This document shows positions 1-12,232 of a DNA stretch of 64,000 nucleotides, piece by piece. The stretch spans positions 1,488,001 to 1,552,000 of the forward strand of contig NZ_CP014854.1 of NCBI RefSeq assembly GCF_002214365.1, written 5' to 3'. Within the stretch, counting starts at the first letter, position 1. Each line of letters begins with the position of its first letter. Origin of the DNA: Thermococcus celer Vu 13 = JCM 8558. GTDB taxonomy: Archaea; Methanobacteriota_B; Thermococci; Thermococcales; Thermococcaceae. The notes under the pieces are model-generated. The model did no database searches. It was not told the origin of the DNA and saw only the letters and a list, made by a program, of their open reading frames with translations. A program made the position numbers and the translations under genes.

Positions 1-177
1 TATACCAAGTTCCCTCGCCCTCTCGACGGACTTTGGGTTCCAGTCTATTGCCAGAACGTCGTAGCCGAGCTCCTTCAGCCTCAGAGCCACGCTGAACTGA
101 AAACCTATCCCAATCTCGACGACCTTTCCCCCCGGTACCTTCTCCGCCAAGAACTCGGCGAAGTCCTCGATCGGCAT
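1..177 (-). CDS. UPF0146 family protein, 5' part only
   Basis: Read on the minus strand, the first 59 residues begin MPIEDFAEFLAEK and contain a glycine-rich VVEIGIGFQ strand-loop followed by an acidic turn (AIDWNP). That is the nucleotide-binding start of a small Rossmann fold resembling SAM-dependent methyltransferases. The archaeal UPF0146 family has this opening; its biochemical role is not established. The rest of the gene lies outside the window. The ATG at 177 follows a TATA-like TTTTTAAAC (plus 198-206) at a distance fitting a leaderless or short-leader mRNA. It is the neighbour downstream of the maltodextrin operon, but its own promoter suggests separate transcription. Confidence 0.8.
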   Translation of the reverse strand, partial: MPIEDFAEFLAEKVPGGKVVEIGIGFQFSVALRLKELGYDVLAIDWNPKSVERARELGI

Positions 178-209
178 GGTGAAAAATGGAGAGAAGAGTT
201 TAAAAATGT

Positions 210-1328
210 TCAGAAGACCGCTTTCCCGGTTCCTTTTTCGAAGATGTGGATTTTTCTCATGTCAAAGACGACGTCAATCTCCTGGCCTTCCTCAACCTTG
301 GACTCGGACCTAAAGGAACCGAGGAAGGTCACGTCGCCGACGCTCAGGTGCACTATCTTCTCGTTACCCAGGTTCTCGATGATCTCCACCATGGCCGTAA
401 CCATGTTCTCCCCTGGCACCTTAACCTGAGCGAACATGGCATCGTAGAGGTCCTCGGGCCTTATTCCAAAGATGACCTCCTTCCCAATCAGGTTCCTCTC
501 CTCCAAAACCTCAACCTGATCCGGAAGGAGTTTTAACCTGAACTCACCAAAGTCCGCATAACCATCCTCGGTTACCGTAGCGTCCATGAAGTTCATGGGC
601 GGTGAGCCGATGAACCCTGCCACGAACGTGTTCGCTGGTTTGTCGTAAACCTCCTCGGGTGTCCCGACCTGCTGGAGGACTCCGGCGTTTATGACTGCAA
701 TCCTGTCACCCATGGTCATTGCTTCAACTTGATCGTGGGTGACGTAGATGGTGGTGACGCCCAATTGTTTCTGGAGCCTCTTGAGTTCGGCGCGCATTTT
801 AACCCTGAGTTTCGCGTCCAAATTGCTCAAAGGCTCATCCATGAGGAAGACGTGCGGTTTCCTGACGATTGCTCTTCCCAACGCGACCCTCTGCCTCTGA
901 CCACCGCTCAATTCGCGGGGTTTCCTCTTGAGGAGTTCCGTTAGTCCGAGCATTTCGGCTACTTCTTTAACGCGCTCGTCGATTTCTTCCTTCGGGACTT
1001 TTCTGAGTTTTAGCGGGAAGGCGATGTTGTCGTAAACCGTCATGTGGGGGTAGAGAGCGTAGCTCTGGAAGACCATGGCGATGTCCCTGTCCTTTGGTGG
1101 GACGAAGATCCCTTTTTCCGGGTCTGCCACTAATTTGTCCCCGATGTAGATTTGGCCTTTTGTGGGTTCTTCTAAGCCTGAGATCATTCTTAAAGTGGTT
1201 GTTTTTCCGCATCCGCTTGGGCCGAGGAGTATCATGAACTCTCCGTCCTTCACGTGGAGGTTCATGTCCTTCACTGCAGTGAAGTCCCCGAACTGCTTCC
1301 ACACGTTAACAAGCCTCACCTCAGCCAT
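210..1328 (-). CDS. malK: Maltodextrin ABC transporter ATP-binding protein (MalK type)
   Basis: This is a 372-residue ATPase that powers sugar import through the MalF/MalG-type permeases. It shows Walker A (GPSGCGKTTT), the LSGGQRQRVALGRA signature, Walker B with the D-loop (LMDEPLSNLDAKL) and the switch histidine (YVTHDQ). A C-terminal TOBE/OB extension of about 130 residues is typical of CUT1 carbohydrate ATPases. The ATG at 1328 is chosen over an upstream in-frame start because GAGAGGTGGGAAC precedes it. It is the last gene of the operon, 30 bases after the amylopullulanase. The sugar specificity is inferred from the operon; the ATPase sequence alone would not separate maltodextrin from maltose/trehalose. 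Confidence 0.95.
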   Translation of the reverse strand: MAEVRLVNVWKQFGDFTAVKDMNLHVKDGEFMILLGPSGCGKTTTLRMISGLEEPTKGQIYIGDKLVADPEKGIFVPPKDRDIAMVFQSYALYPHMTVYDNIAFPLKLRKVPKEEIDERVKEVAEMLGLTELLKRKPRELSGGQRQRVALGRAIVRKPHVFLMDEPLSNLDAKLRVKMRAELKRLQKQLGVTTIYVTHDQVEAMTMGDRIAVINAGVLQQVGTPEEVYDKPANTFVAGFIGSPPMNFMDATVTEDGYADFGEFRLKLLPDQVEVLEERNLIGKEVIFGIRPEDLYDAMFAQVKVPGENMVTAMVEIIENLGNEKIVHLSVGDVTFLGSFRSESKVEEGQEIDVVFDMRKIHIFEKGTGKAVF

Positions 1329-1358
1329 GTTCCCACCTCTCAAAAGGAAAGATAAAGG

Positions 1359-4300
1359 TCAGCGCCTCCTCCTGAGGAGGAGCGGTATTGCGGCGAGGGC
1401 CACTATGATTCCTGGCCCGCAGATTCCGCCGCCTTTAGAGGTGTTCGTCGTGCTCTGGGTGTTGCTTGATGTGATGCTCGGGCTGCTGGTGGTTGTCTGG
1501 GTGGGGCTCGGTGAGCTGGTCGTCGTGGTCGTCTTGCTTGAGGTGGTGCTCTTCGTCGTACTTGAAGTGGTCGAAGTCGTGCTCGTCTCCGTCGGCGTCG
1601 GTTGCTCGCCGCCGGCTCCCTTGATGAGGGGTATCATGAGAACCGTCGCGAGCTTCTTCTTGTCAAGGTCGTAGCTCTTCAGCTGTTCCTCCTGCGTGGG
1701 CTTGAAGTCCGATGGAACGAGCTCGTCGACCACCCTCGGTGCCAGGTTGTCAATGATGGCGTTTGGATCCCCTCCGCCGAGTTTCCACTGTTCGGCTTCA
1801 ACGGCCACCGGCCTCCACTTGTCCGGACCGTAACCGTCCTGGGAGCCGACGAGGATGGAGGCGTAGAGCCCGTAGTCCGAGACGCTCAGGTACTTCTTGG
1901 GGACTTTGACTATTATCGCGTTCTTGACTGGGTCGGCGGATATCTGCAGTTCACCCTGGATGGCCGTTCCGTTGGGCAGGACTATTAGATTACCGTAGTC
2001 CCAGCCCGCTATCCTCAACGCCAGATCCCATGGATGCTCCGGGTCGAGGTTGACGTTTGAGCCCGGTCCGTCGGGGAACATCTTGATGGCGCTGGTGTTT
2101 CCTCCTTTCTCAAAGTCGAAGTACGCTTCAATTATCTGGAGGCTGAAGCCGTTGGGCCCGTTCCACGGGTTTCCTCCGAGGTCCTTGAAGTAGAACTCCA
2201 GCGTCCAGTCATCGCTTCCCTCGGTCATCTTGAACTTGAGGAGGTCGAAGACCCCTGGCTTGAAGACCTGGTCGGTCGGGTAGGTGTAGGTTCCAGGACC
2301 GTGATCGTCGCCCTCGGGGTCCTTCACGACTATACCCTGCTTGAGCATCGGGAGGGCCTTCACCGTGGCGAGCTTTACGTTGTTGGCGTCGTAGCCCTTC
2401 AGCTGTTCCTCCTGGGTCGGCTTAAACCCGGATGGAACGAGTTCATCAACGACGCGCGGGGCAACGTTGTTTATGACCGCCTGCGGGTCGGCGCCACCGA
2501 GTTTCCACTGTTCGGCCTCAACGGCCACCGGCCTCCACTTGTCCGGACCGTAACCGTCCTGAGAACCGACGAGAACGTCTCCCCAGAGGCCGTAGTCCTC
2601 GTTTATCTGGATGTACTTCTTCGGAACCTTAACTATTATCGCGTTCTTGACTGGGTCGGCGGATATCTGCAGTTCACCCTGGATGGCCGTTCCGTTCGGC
2701 AGGACTATGAGATTACCGTAATCCCAGCCGGCTATCCTGAAGGCGACGTCCCACGGGTGCTCCGGATCGAGGTTGACGTTTGAACCCGGCCCATCCTCGA
2801 ACATTTTGATGGCCGAGCTGTTGCCGCCGTCCTTGAAATCGAGGTAAACCTCGATTATCTGGAGGCTGAAGCCGTTGGGCCCGTTCCACGGGTTACCTCC
2901 GAGGTCCTTGAAGTAGAACTCCATGACGTAGCTGTCCGTCTGCTCGAGCATCCTGAAGCGGAGCAGGTCGAAGACCCCTGGCTTGAAGACCTGGTCGGTC
3001 GGGTAGGTGTAGGTTCCAGGACCGTGATCGTCACCCTCCGGATCTGTCATGTCCACGATGGGAACGCCCTTGACCTCTGTCGGAAGCTTGAGTTCAACCG
3101 GACTGCTTATCACCTCGAGCTCCCCGTCCTTAACGGTCGAGACCGCGAAGTAGAAGTCGTCGGGGCTCTCTACGTAGTCGAAGGGCACGGTGACCTCCGT
3201 ACCCTCATCGGTCTTCTTGACGGTTGCCTCACCAATCTTCTCGCTCTCCTCGTAGCCCTTGGCCGCGTAGATCTCGGCCTTGCCGTCTCTGTAAACGACG
3301 TGCTTGGTTATCATAAGTCCGACGCTGTCCTTTGAGAACGGGAACAGGGAGTAGCGCAGTTCGCTCGGCCTGCTCTGGAGGAGGGTGAAGGTGTTTCCAA
3401 CGCGCTTGTTCGTCTCCCAGAGGCTCACCTCGAACTCGCTCAGGTTGCCGTTGACGACGAAGTGAACCCCCTCACCGTCGAAGTAGACCTTAACGTCCCT
3501 GGCCATGGGGGACTGGCTCGAGAAGTTCTTGATTTCGCCCTCCTTGAGTCCAACGAGTCCCCTTGAGGTGTAGGGCTGGCCGTCCGGGAAGTAGTTTCCG
3601 AAGAGGTAGCTCGGGGGCTCGACCCCGGCCAGTTTGTACATCTCGTAGAGGTAGGTTTTAAGATACCTGTCAAAGGTGTAGTCCTGGCCGCTGTCCTGGT
3701 CGCTTCCGTACCACCAGAACCAGTCGCTCGCCTCCGCCCTCATCAGGTACTCGTAGGCTTTGTCCCAGTTCTCCTTGCTCATCTTCCCTTTGTTCTCCAT
3801 CAGGGCCTTCCTCGCGAGGTAGAGCCAGTACCAGCCGTAGTTCTCCTGCGGCTCGCCTATCCACGTTGAGAGGGTCCCGTCGATCCAGCTCGACTCGGGC
3901 CACTGCATTTCCTCATCCACACCCGCCATGTCGTAGAGCTCGCCGAGGCTCTGGGCCTTTAGAAGGGCGTTAACCTTGTCGTCTGTGAGGTCGAGGCGCT
4001 TCATGGTCTTGGGGGTGAGCCTGTTGGCCTTGTCTCCGTAGAGCTTGATGTACTCGCTCGGGGTTACCGTTCTTATAAGCCCCTGCTTCTGAAGTTCCGT
4101 GAGCTTCTTGTAGAGCTCGGTGAGGAAGAGCTTGCCGTCGTAGGGGTAGTGCTCCCACGGGTTCTCGCCGTCGAGGGTGACGACGTAGACGAGGGAGCCG
4201 TCGTAGTTCTGCTTCTGGAGCTTGAGGAGTTCGTTGGTGAAGTCCTCGACTGCCTGGTACTGGTTCATTCCACCGTAGTTGAAGCCGACGCGATCGCTGA

Positions 4301-5432
4301 GGGCGTGGTCGCGCGGGAAGAGGTATATCTTCTTTCCGTTGAACTCGGCCACCCAGGGCCTGTAGTAGTTTTCGACCGTCCCCTGGATTCCGAGCTTTTC
4401 AAGGACCATCTGATCCGTCATGACCCACTGCCAGCCGTTGTCCGATAAGATCTCAAGGGTCTTGTCGTTGAGGGCGCTCTCCGCCGCCCAGCCTCCCTTC
4501 GGCACGGCGGTTCCGTTTCCGAGGTACTCCCTGTAGAGCTCGTCCGCCTTCTTGACGTGGCTGTCGAAGTCGTTCTCCCATCCGAAGTCGTTGAGTATCG
4601 GGCCTATGGGGTGGGCGTAGGGAACGACGGTGACCTCGACGTTGCCGTTCCCGAGGAGGTAGTTTATCTTCTCGTGCTCCTCAAAGGTGTGGTTGAGGAG
4701 CCACATCTGGGCGTCGAGAACGGTCTTGACGTCGTCCCTCTTGTAGCCACCCTCGTCGACCTTGTCGTAGAGGGCCTTGAGCTCCGGGTGGGTCATTATG
4801 TAGTCGTAGTCTATCCAGGCGAGGTTGAAGAGCACCGCAAGGTCTATGTAGTCCTGCTCGGTGAACTCGTTCGTAACCGCGACCTTCTGCTCCTCGAGCG
4901 GCAGGCTGGCGTACTTGGCCTTGGCCTGGAGCATCTTATCCTTCAGCTCGGTGTAGCGTTTCCAGAAGTCCCTTATCGGGTTGCCGTTGGGGTCGGTGAT
5001 CGGCTCCCCGTTCCAGGGGATGGTGCTGTCGAAGAACCCCCCGGGGGCCTGGAGCATGAACCACTTCTCGTCGACCGTAAGCGGTTCGCCGTTGGCTATC
5101 TTCTCCGTCACTATCTGGTAGGTGTCCTTCTTCCCGTGCATGTAGTCGGCTATCTGGGCTATGAGAGAGCCCGAGAGGTCAATCGTGGCGTGAACGTCTG
5201 GGTATTCGCTGAGGTAGTGGGCCATCTTCCAGTAGTCGTTTGCCGCGTGTAACCTGACCCACGGCCTCGTGTAGACGTCCTGAATCGGGTCGTAGTAGTA
5301 GGGCTGGTGCTGGTGCCAGACTATTATCACGTTCAGCGGCTTGGGTTCGGCCGCTCCAACGGTTTTGACATTCGCTCCAATCAAACTTCCAAGGACCAGT
5401 GTTGCAAGCAGTAGGGCAACCACCCGTCTCAT
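1359..5432 (-). CDS. apu: Secreted GH57 amylopullulanase with duplicated C-terminal modules
   Basis: This 1357-residue exoenzyme cuts alpha-1,4 and alpha-1,6 bonds of starch and pullulan outside the cell, supplying maltodextrins for the transporter of the same operon. A signal peptide (residues 1-27) precedes a GH57 domain. The nucleophile is Glu318 in the GGWAAES motif and the acid/base is Asp421 in VTLDGENPW; these equal 291 and 394 of the mature chain, as in described Thermococcus enzymes. Two near-identical modules of about 240 residues follow (starting about residues 800 and 1040), resembling glucodextranase C-terminal modules. Then come a Ser/Thr linker and a CGPGI-hydrophobic-RRRR tail, the archaeal CGP-CTERM sorting signal. 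It starts 10 bases after malG behind GAGGTGAT. Confidence 0.96.
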   Translation of the reverse strand: MRRVVALLLATLVLGSLIGANVKTVGAAEPKPLNVIIVWHQHQPYYYDPIQDVYTRPWVRLHAANDYWKMAHYLSEYPDVHATIDLSGSLIAQIADYMHGKKDTYQIVTEKIANGEPLTVDEKWFMLQAPGGFFDSTIPWNGEPITDPNGNPIRDFWKRYTELKDKMLQAKAKYASLPLEEQKVAVTNEFTEQDYIDLAVLFNLAWIDYDYIMTHPELKALYDKVDEGGYKRDDVKTVLDAQMWLLNHTFEEHEKINYLLGNGNVEVTVVPYAHPIGPILNDFGWENDFDSHVKKADELYREYLGNGTAVPKGGWAAESALNDKTLEILSDNGWQWVMTDQMVLEKLGIQGTVENYYRPWVAEFNGKKIYLFPRDHALSDRVGFNYGGMNQYQAVEDFTNELLKLQKQNYDGSLVYVVTLDGENPWEHYPYDGKLFLTELYKKLTELQKQGLIRTVTPSEYIKLYGDKANRLTPKTMKRLDLTDDKVNALLKAQSLGELYDMAGVDEEMQWPESSWIDGTLSTWIGEPQENYGWYWLYLARKALMENKGKMSKENWDKAYEYLMRAEASDWFWWYGSDQDSGQDYTFDRYLKTYLYEMYKLAGVEPPSYLFGNYFPDGQPYTSRGLVGLKEGEIKNFSSQSPMARDVKVYFDGEGVHFVVNGNLSEFEVSLWETNKRVGNTFTLLQSRPSELRYSLFPFSKDSVGLMITKHVVYRDGKAEIYAAKGYEESEKIGEATVKKTDEGTEVTVPFDYVESPDDFYFAVSTVKDGELEVISSPVELKLPTEVKGVPIVDMTDPEGDDHGPGTYTYPTDQVFKPGVFDLLRFRMLEQTDSYVMEFYFKDLGGNPWNGPNGFSLQIIEVYLDFKDGGNSSAIKMFEDGPGSNVNLDPEHPWDVAFRIAGWDYGNLIVLPNGTAIQGELQISADPVKNAIIVKVPKKYIQINEDYGLWGDVLVGSQDGYGPDKWRPVAVEAEQWKLGGADPQAVINNVAPRVVDELVPSGFKPTQEEQLKGYDANNVKLATVKALPMLKQGIVVKDPEGDDHGPGTYTYPTDQVFKPGVFDLLKFKMTEGSDDWTLEFYFKDLGGNPWNGPNGFSLQIIEAYFDFEKGGNTSAIKMFPDGPGSNVNLDPEHPWDLALRIAGWDYGNLIVLPNGTAIQGELQISADPVKNAIIVKVPKKYLSVSDYGLYASILVGSQDGYGPDKWRPVAVEAEQWKLGGGDPNAIIDNLAPRVVDELVPSDFKPTQEEQLKSYDLDKKKLATVLMIPLIKGAGGEQPTPTETSTTSTTSSTTKSTTSSKTTTTTSSPSPTQTTTSSPSITSSNTQSTTNTSKGGGICGPGIIVALAAIPLLLRRRR

Positions 5433-5441
5433 AATATCACC

Positions 5442-6692
5442 TCATTCCTTCAGGCCTCCGATGGTGAGGCCGCTTCTTATGTAGTTCTGGGCGAGCATGA
5501 ACGCCACAAACACCGGCAGGGCGAAGAGCAAAGCCGCCGCTCCGAAGTAGCTCCAGTCAATACCCCTGCCGATGCCGCCCATGAGGGTGTATATCCAGAC
5601 GGATAAGGGCTGGTTCTTCTCCGTCAGGAGAAGGCTCGCCAGTATGAACTCCGTCCACCCGCCTATGAAGGCGAATATCGCCACCGTGGCTATTCCCGGA
5701 AGTGCCATGGGGAGGAGCACGTACCTGATTATCTGGAGGTAACTGGCGCCGTCAACGAGCGCCGCCTCGTCGAAGTCAGGGCTGATGGAGTCGATGTACC
5801 CCTTGAGGAGCCATGTGTTGAAGGGGACGCTGCCCGCGGCGTAGATGAAGGACAGCACCGGCAGCTTATCGTAGAGGCCGAGCTTCACGAGCATACCGTA
5901 GAGTGCTATCAACCCGGCTATCCCCAGACCACCCGCAACCTGCGTGAACATCAGGTAGAAGTACAGCACGTGCTCCCTGCCGAAGAACTTCATGCGTGAG
6001 AAGGCGTACGCCGCTGGAACCACGAAGAACAGCGCGAGGAGCACCGTCAACGTGGCCAGTATGAGGCTGTTCTTGAGGTAGCCGAAGAAAACCGAGTTGA
6101 CGAATTTTCCCACGCGGGTAAAGGTGACCTCTCCTGAGTTCCTGATGAGGATGTAGTTCCTGCCGGTGGGCCCCTCGGTTAGGTTTCCCCTGGCCGGGTC
6201 GCTTAACTCAAGGTTCCTGACGATTCCGAAGCCTATGCTTCCGTCCTCGTTGATCCTCGTGAGCACAAACAGGCCCCTAACTTTTCCGCTGAACTTTTGG
6301 TTCACGGTCGTGCCCGAGCCGACCTCGAACACCGCCTTTGACACTGGTACCTCGAACTTCAGCCCCGTGAAGGGCCCGTACTTAACCTTGCCGATAAGTT
6401 TACCGTTTGTAACGTAGAGCTTCCCGTTCTGAATTTGAGCTGTGCCCTCAATGGTCCCCGTGAAGTTCTCGCTTATCTCGCTACCCCTGAAGCCGAAGAG
6501 GACTTCCCTGTACGAGTCGAGGCTGGCGTTGTGGGGTATCAGCTCGAGCTTCGTCGTCGCGAGCGTGGAGCCGGGCGTCACTGAGACGATGAAGATGTAG
6601 TAGACGGGGAAGAGTATTATGAACATTACAAAGATGGCCAGTGCCGTGAGCACGAGGCTCCTCAGAGCCTCCCTCTTCCTTACGCCCATCAT
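5442..6692 (-). CDS. malG: Maltodextrin ABC transporter permease (MalG type) with extracytoplasmic insertion
   Basis: This 416-residue inner permease subunit has the ABC import EAA motif (EAALVDGASYLQIIRYVLLP, near residue 310) that contacts the ATPase. It is much longer than a usual MalG of about 280 residues. Between the first membrane helix (about 13-37) and the second (about 208-230) lies an extra hydrophilic block of about 125 residues (about 70-195) with beta-strand-like repeats, expected outside the membrane. The start overlaps the stop of malF in ATGATG; either of two adjacent Met codons could be used, after GGAGGG. The permease role is secure; the function of the insertion is unknown. 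Confidence 0.94.
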   Translation of the reverse strand: MMGVRKREALRSLVLTALAIFVMFIILFPVYYIFIVSVTPGSTLATTKLELIPHNASLDSYREVLFGFRGSEISENFTGTIEGTAQIQNGKLYVTNGKLIGKVKYGPFTGLKFEVPVSKAVFEVGSGTTVNQKFSGKVRGLFVLTRINEDGSIGFGIVRNLELSDPARGNLTEGPTGRNYILIRNSGEVTFTRVGKFVNSVFFGYLKNSLILATLTVLLALFFVVPAAYAFSRMKFFGREHVLYFYLMFTQVAGGLGIAGLIALYGMLVKLGLYDKLPVLSFIYAAGSVPFNTWLLKGYIDSISPDFDEAALVDGASYLQIIRYVLLPMALPGIATVAIFAFIGGWTEFILASLLLTEKNQPLSVWIYTLMGGIGRGIDWSYFGAAALLFALPVFVAFMLAQNYIRSGLTIGGLKE

Positions 6693-7588
6693 CCCTTGGC
6701 ACCCTCCTGGAGTCTGGTTATCTTAACGTTGACGTACATGTACACGGCCAGAACGAGGGTCGCTATTATCATGACCGCCGCTGCCCTGCCGTAGTGCGGC
6801 GTGGCCCCGAAGGCTTTTCTGAATCCGTAGAGCAGTATGAACTTGTCCTCGAAGAGGCCCGCGTTGTAGATGTAGGGCACCATGAAGTACTGGAAGCTGG
6901 CCGCGCTTGTCAGTATCGTGGCAAAGGCTATCGGTTTTCCGACTATCGGAAGAACCACGTGCCTTATCCTCTGCCAGTAGTTGGCGCCGTCTATTATCGC
7001 CGCCTCGACCAGCGTATCGGGAACCGACTGGAGCGCGGCGGTTATGACGGTTATCATGAAGGGGTAGGCGAGCCAGACCTCGATTATGTTGAGCGCTACG
7101 AAGGCCCAGGTGGGGTCGTTAATCCAGTTGGGAAGCGTGTGGACCCCCAGGGATTTGAGCACATGGTTCACGGGTCCAAAAATCGGGTCGAACATGAACC
7201 TCCACACCGTGACGGAGAAGAGCAACGGCAGGGCCCAGGGGATTATCAGGAGAGAGCGATAAATCATCTTGCCCTTCACGTATCTGCTGTTGTAGAGCAG
7301 GCTGAGGAAGATTCCGGCCAGAACCTTGAGGGTAACGCTCGTCACCACGAACACCCACGTCCAGAGGAACGCGCTTCGGAACTTGGAGTCGCTGAGTATC
7401 CATCTGAAGTTCTCCAGCCCCACGAAGGTCAGCTTGGGTGCCTGCGGTGCCTGAACCGGGAAGTTCCCGAGCTGGGCGTTGGTGAAGGCCAGGTAGATTG
7501 AGTACACTATCGGCCACAGGTTGAAGAAGAGGAACGCTGCCATGCCCGGGAGGATTAGGAACAGGGCGATTGTTGTGGTCTTCTTCAT
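6689..7588 (-). CDS. malF: Maltodextrin ABC transporter permease (MalF type)
   Basis: This 299-residue polytopic protein has a first helix at the N-terminus, several further hydrophobic segments, and the EAA loop (EAAIIDGANYWQRIRHVVLP) that docks onto the ATPase. It pairs with the following MalG-type subunit to form the membrane channel. An upstream in-frame Met exists at 7618, but the ATG at 7588 is preceded by GGAGGGATCGGA and begins the expected MKKTTT N-terminus, so it is preferred. It lies 46 bases downstream of the binding-protein gene and overlaps malG. Confidence 0.95.
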   Translation of the reverse strand: MKKTTTIALFLILPGMAAFLFFNLWPIVYSIYLAFTNAQLGNFPVQAPQAPKLTFVGLENFRWILSDSKFRSAFLWTWVFVVTSVTLKVLAGIFLSLLYNSRYVKGKMIYRSLLIIPWALPLLFSVTVWRFMFDPIFGPVNHVLKSLGVHTLPNWINDPTWAFVALNIIEVWLAYPFMITVITAALQSVPDTLVEAAIIDGANYWQRIRHVVLPIVGKPIAFATILTSAASFQYFMVPYIYNAGLFEDKFILLYGFRKAFGATPHYGRAAAVMIIATLVLAVYMYVNVKITRLQEGAKG

Positions 7589-7634
7589 TCCGATCCCTCC
7601 GTGCTGTGCTGGTATCAAAAATAGAGGAAAAAGG

Positions 7635-11070
<3,436 letters not shown>

Positions 11071-11083
11071 TCCCCTCACCCAG

Positions 11084-11103
11084 TATCACCATCGATGAAT
11101 AAA
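11084..11103 (-). promoter_or_regulatory. Possible TrmBL1 site and promoter of the GH13 gene
   Basis: On the minus strand TTTATT is followed by ATTCAT-N5-GTGATA. The right half matches the TrmBL1 motif perfectly and the left half at three of six bases. It sits just downstream of the probable TATA box, as in the neighbouring maltodextrin operon, about 14 bases before the GH13 ATG. It may be a weak operator; the imperfect half-site leaves doubt. Confidence 0.45.
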
Positions 11104-11140
11104 CCCTTGCGAGTGAAGTTAAAAGTTTGGAGGTCCCGGT

Positions 11141-12163
11141 ATGAAAGAAGATGAGATAATCGAGAAGCTCCAGAAGCTTGGATTAACGAAGTACGAGAGC
11201 CTGGCTTACATAACCCTCCTTAAGCTCGGCCCCAGCAAGGCCACCGAGGTGACCAAGGAGAGCGGAATCCCTCACACAAGGGTTTACGACGTTCTGAGCT
11301 CCCTCCACAGGAAGGGGTTCGTGGATGTCATGCAGGGCTCCCCGAGGCTGTACAAACCGGTCAACCCCGAGGTGGTTCTCGAGAAGATAAAGGAGGACTT
11401 CATAGAGGACATCGAGAACCTCAAGGTCGCTTTCCTCGACCTCTACCGCGAGGTCCACGGGGAAGATTTACCTGAGATCTGGACGATTCAGGGCTTCGAC
11501 AACACCGTTGAGCGCGCGGAGTACGTCATAAGAACGGCCAAGCACGAGGTTCTCATAAACACACCCTTTGAGTTCCTCGGGCTCATCAAGAACGAAATCC
11601 GCTCCCGGAAGGACATAATCTTCGTCATAATAAGCAACTTCGAGGAGGTACCGAACTGGTTAAAGGGGGACAACGTGATCCTCGCCAGGACGGGAGGTGC
11701 CCCGTGGCTGATGGCCAGCTGGATAATCGGTGACCTCAACTACGCCCTCTTCTTCGGTGCCCTCCCCAAGGATAAGAGGCGCGAGAAGTTCTACTCCTTC
11801 TGGGCCAAGAGCCCGAAGATAATCCAGAACTACATGCACTGGTTCTACACCATCTACTTCGACAACAGCGAACTCATCAAGCCGCTGAACTACGGATCCC
11901 TGCCGAAGCCCCTCTCGCTCGTGAACATCAGGACGCTGATAACGGTTCTGAAGTTCACCGAACTCCCCCGGAAGGCGGAGATAGCCGGCAGGCTCGTGGA
12001 CACCAAGGAGCCGGTAACCCTCGACGGGGAGATAGTCTCCTACGAGTACACTCCGCTGACGGCCAACGTAACCGTCCGGGCCGGCGGAAGGGAGTGGAAG
12101 GTGGGCGGCATCGGAAGCTATTTCGAGGACGTGGAGGGGGAGAAGTTCATCCTCCTCGGGTGA
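11141..12163 (+). CDS. trmBL1: TrmB-family sugar-responsive transcription regulator (TrmBL1/Tgr)
   Basis: This 340-residue regulator has an N-terminal winged helix (residues about 4-70: LGLTKYESLAYITLL, then recognition helix SGIPHTRVYDVL), a middle effector domain of the TrmB type and a C-terminal beta-rich part. In Thermococcus and Pyrococcus this family member represses sugar uptake and glycolytic genes and activates gluconeogenic ones through the TATCAC-N5-GTGATA motif, with maltose or maltotriose as ligand. GGAGGTCCCGGT precedes the ATG, and TTAAAAG at about 11120 may be the TATA box. Its position next to the operon it should control, and the operator at 9020, support the assignment. Confidence 0.92.
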   Translation: MKEDEIIEKLQKLGLTKYESLAYITLLKLGPSKATEVTKESGIPHTRVYDVLSSLHRKGFVDVMQGSPRLYKPVNPEVVLEKIKEDFIEDIENLKVAFLDLYREVHGEDLPEIWTIQGFDNTVERAEYVIRTAKHEVLINTPFEFLGLIKNEIRSRKDIIFVIISNFEEVPNWLKGDNVILARTGGAPWLMASWIIGDLNYALFFGALPKDKRREKFYSFWAKSPKIIQNYMHWFYTIYFDNSELIKPLNYGSLPKPLSLVNIRTLITVLKFTELPRKAEIAGRLVDTKEPVTLDGEIVSYEYTPLTANVTVRAGGREWKVGGIGSYFEDVEGEKFILLG

Positions 12164-12232
12164 CCCTTTCTTTTCTCAACGATTAACCAATTTGAGGGTT
12201 TGTGTTAATGCCAAAGACGTGGAGGGATGGGG

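Noticed and set aside
1786-3032. Repeats in the amylopullulanase gene as a CRISPR or tandem array
   Set aside because: They are two long in-frame copies about 720 bases apart that encode duplicated protein modules.
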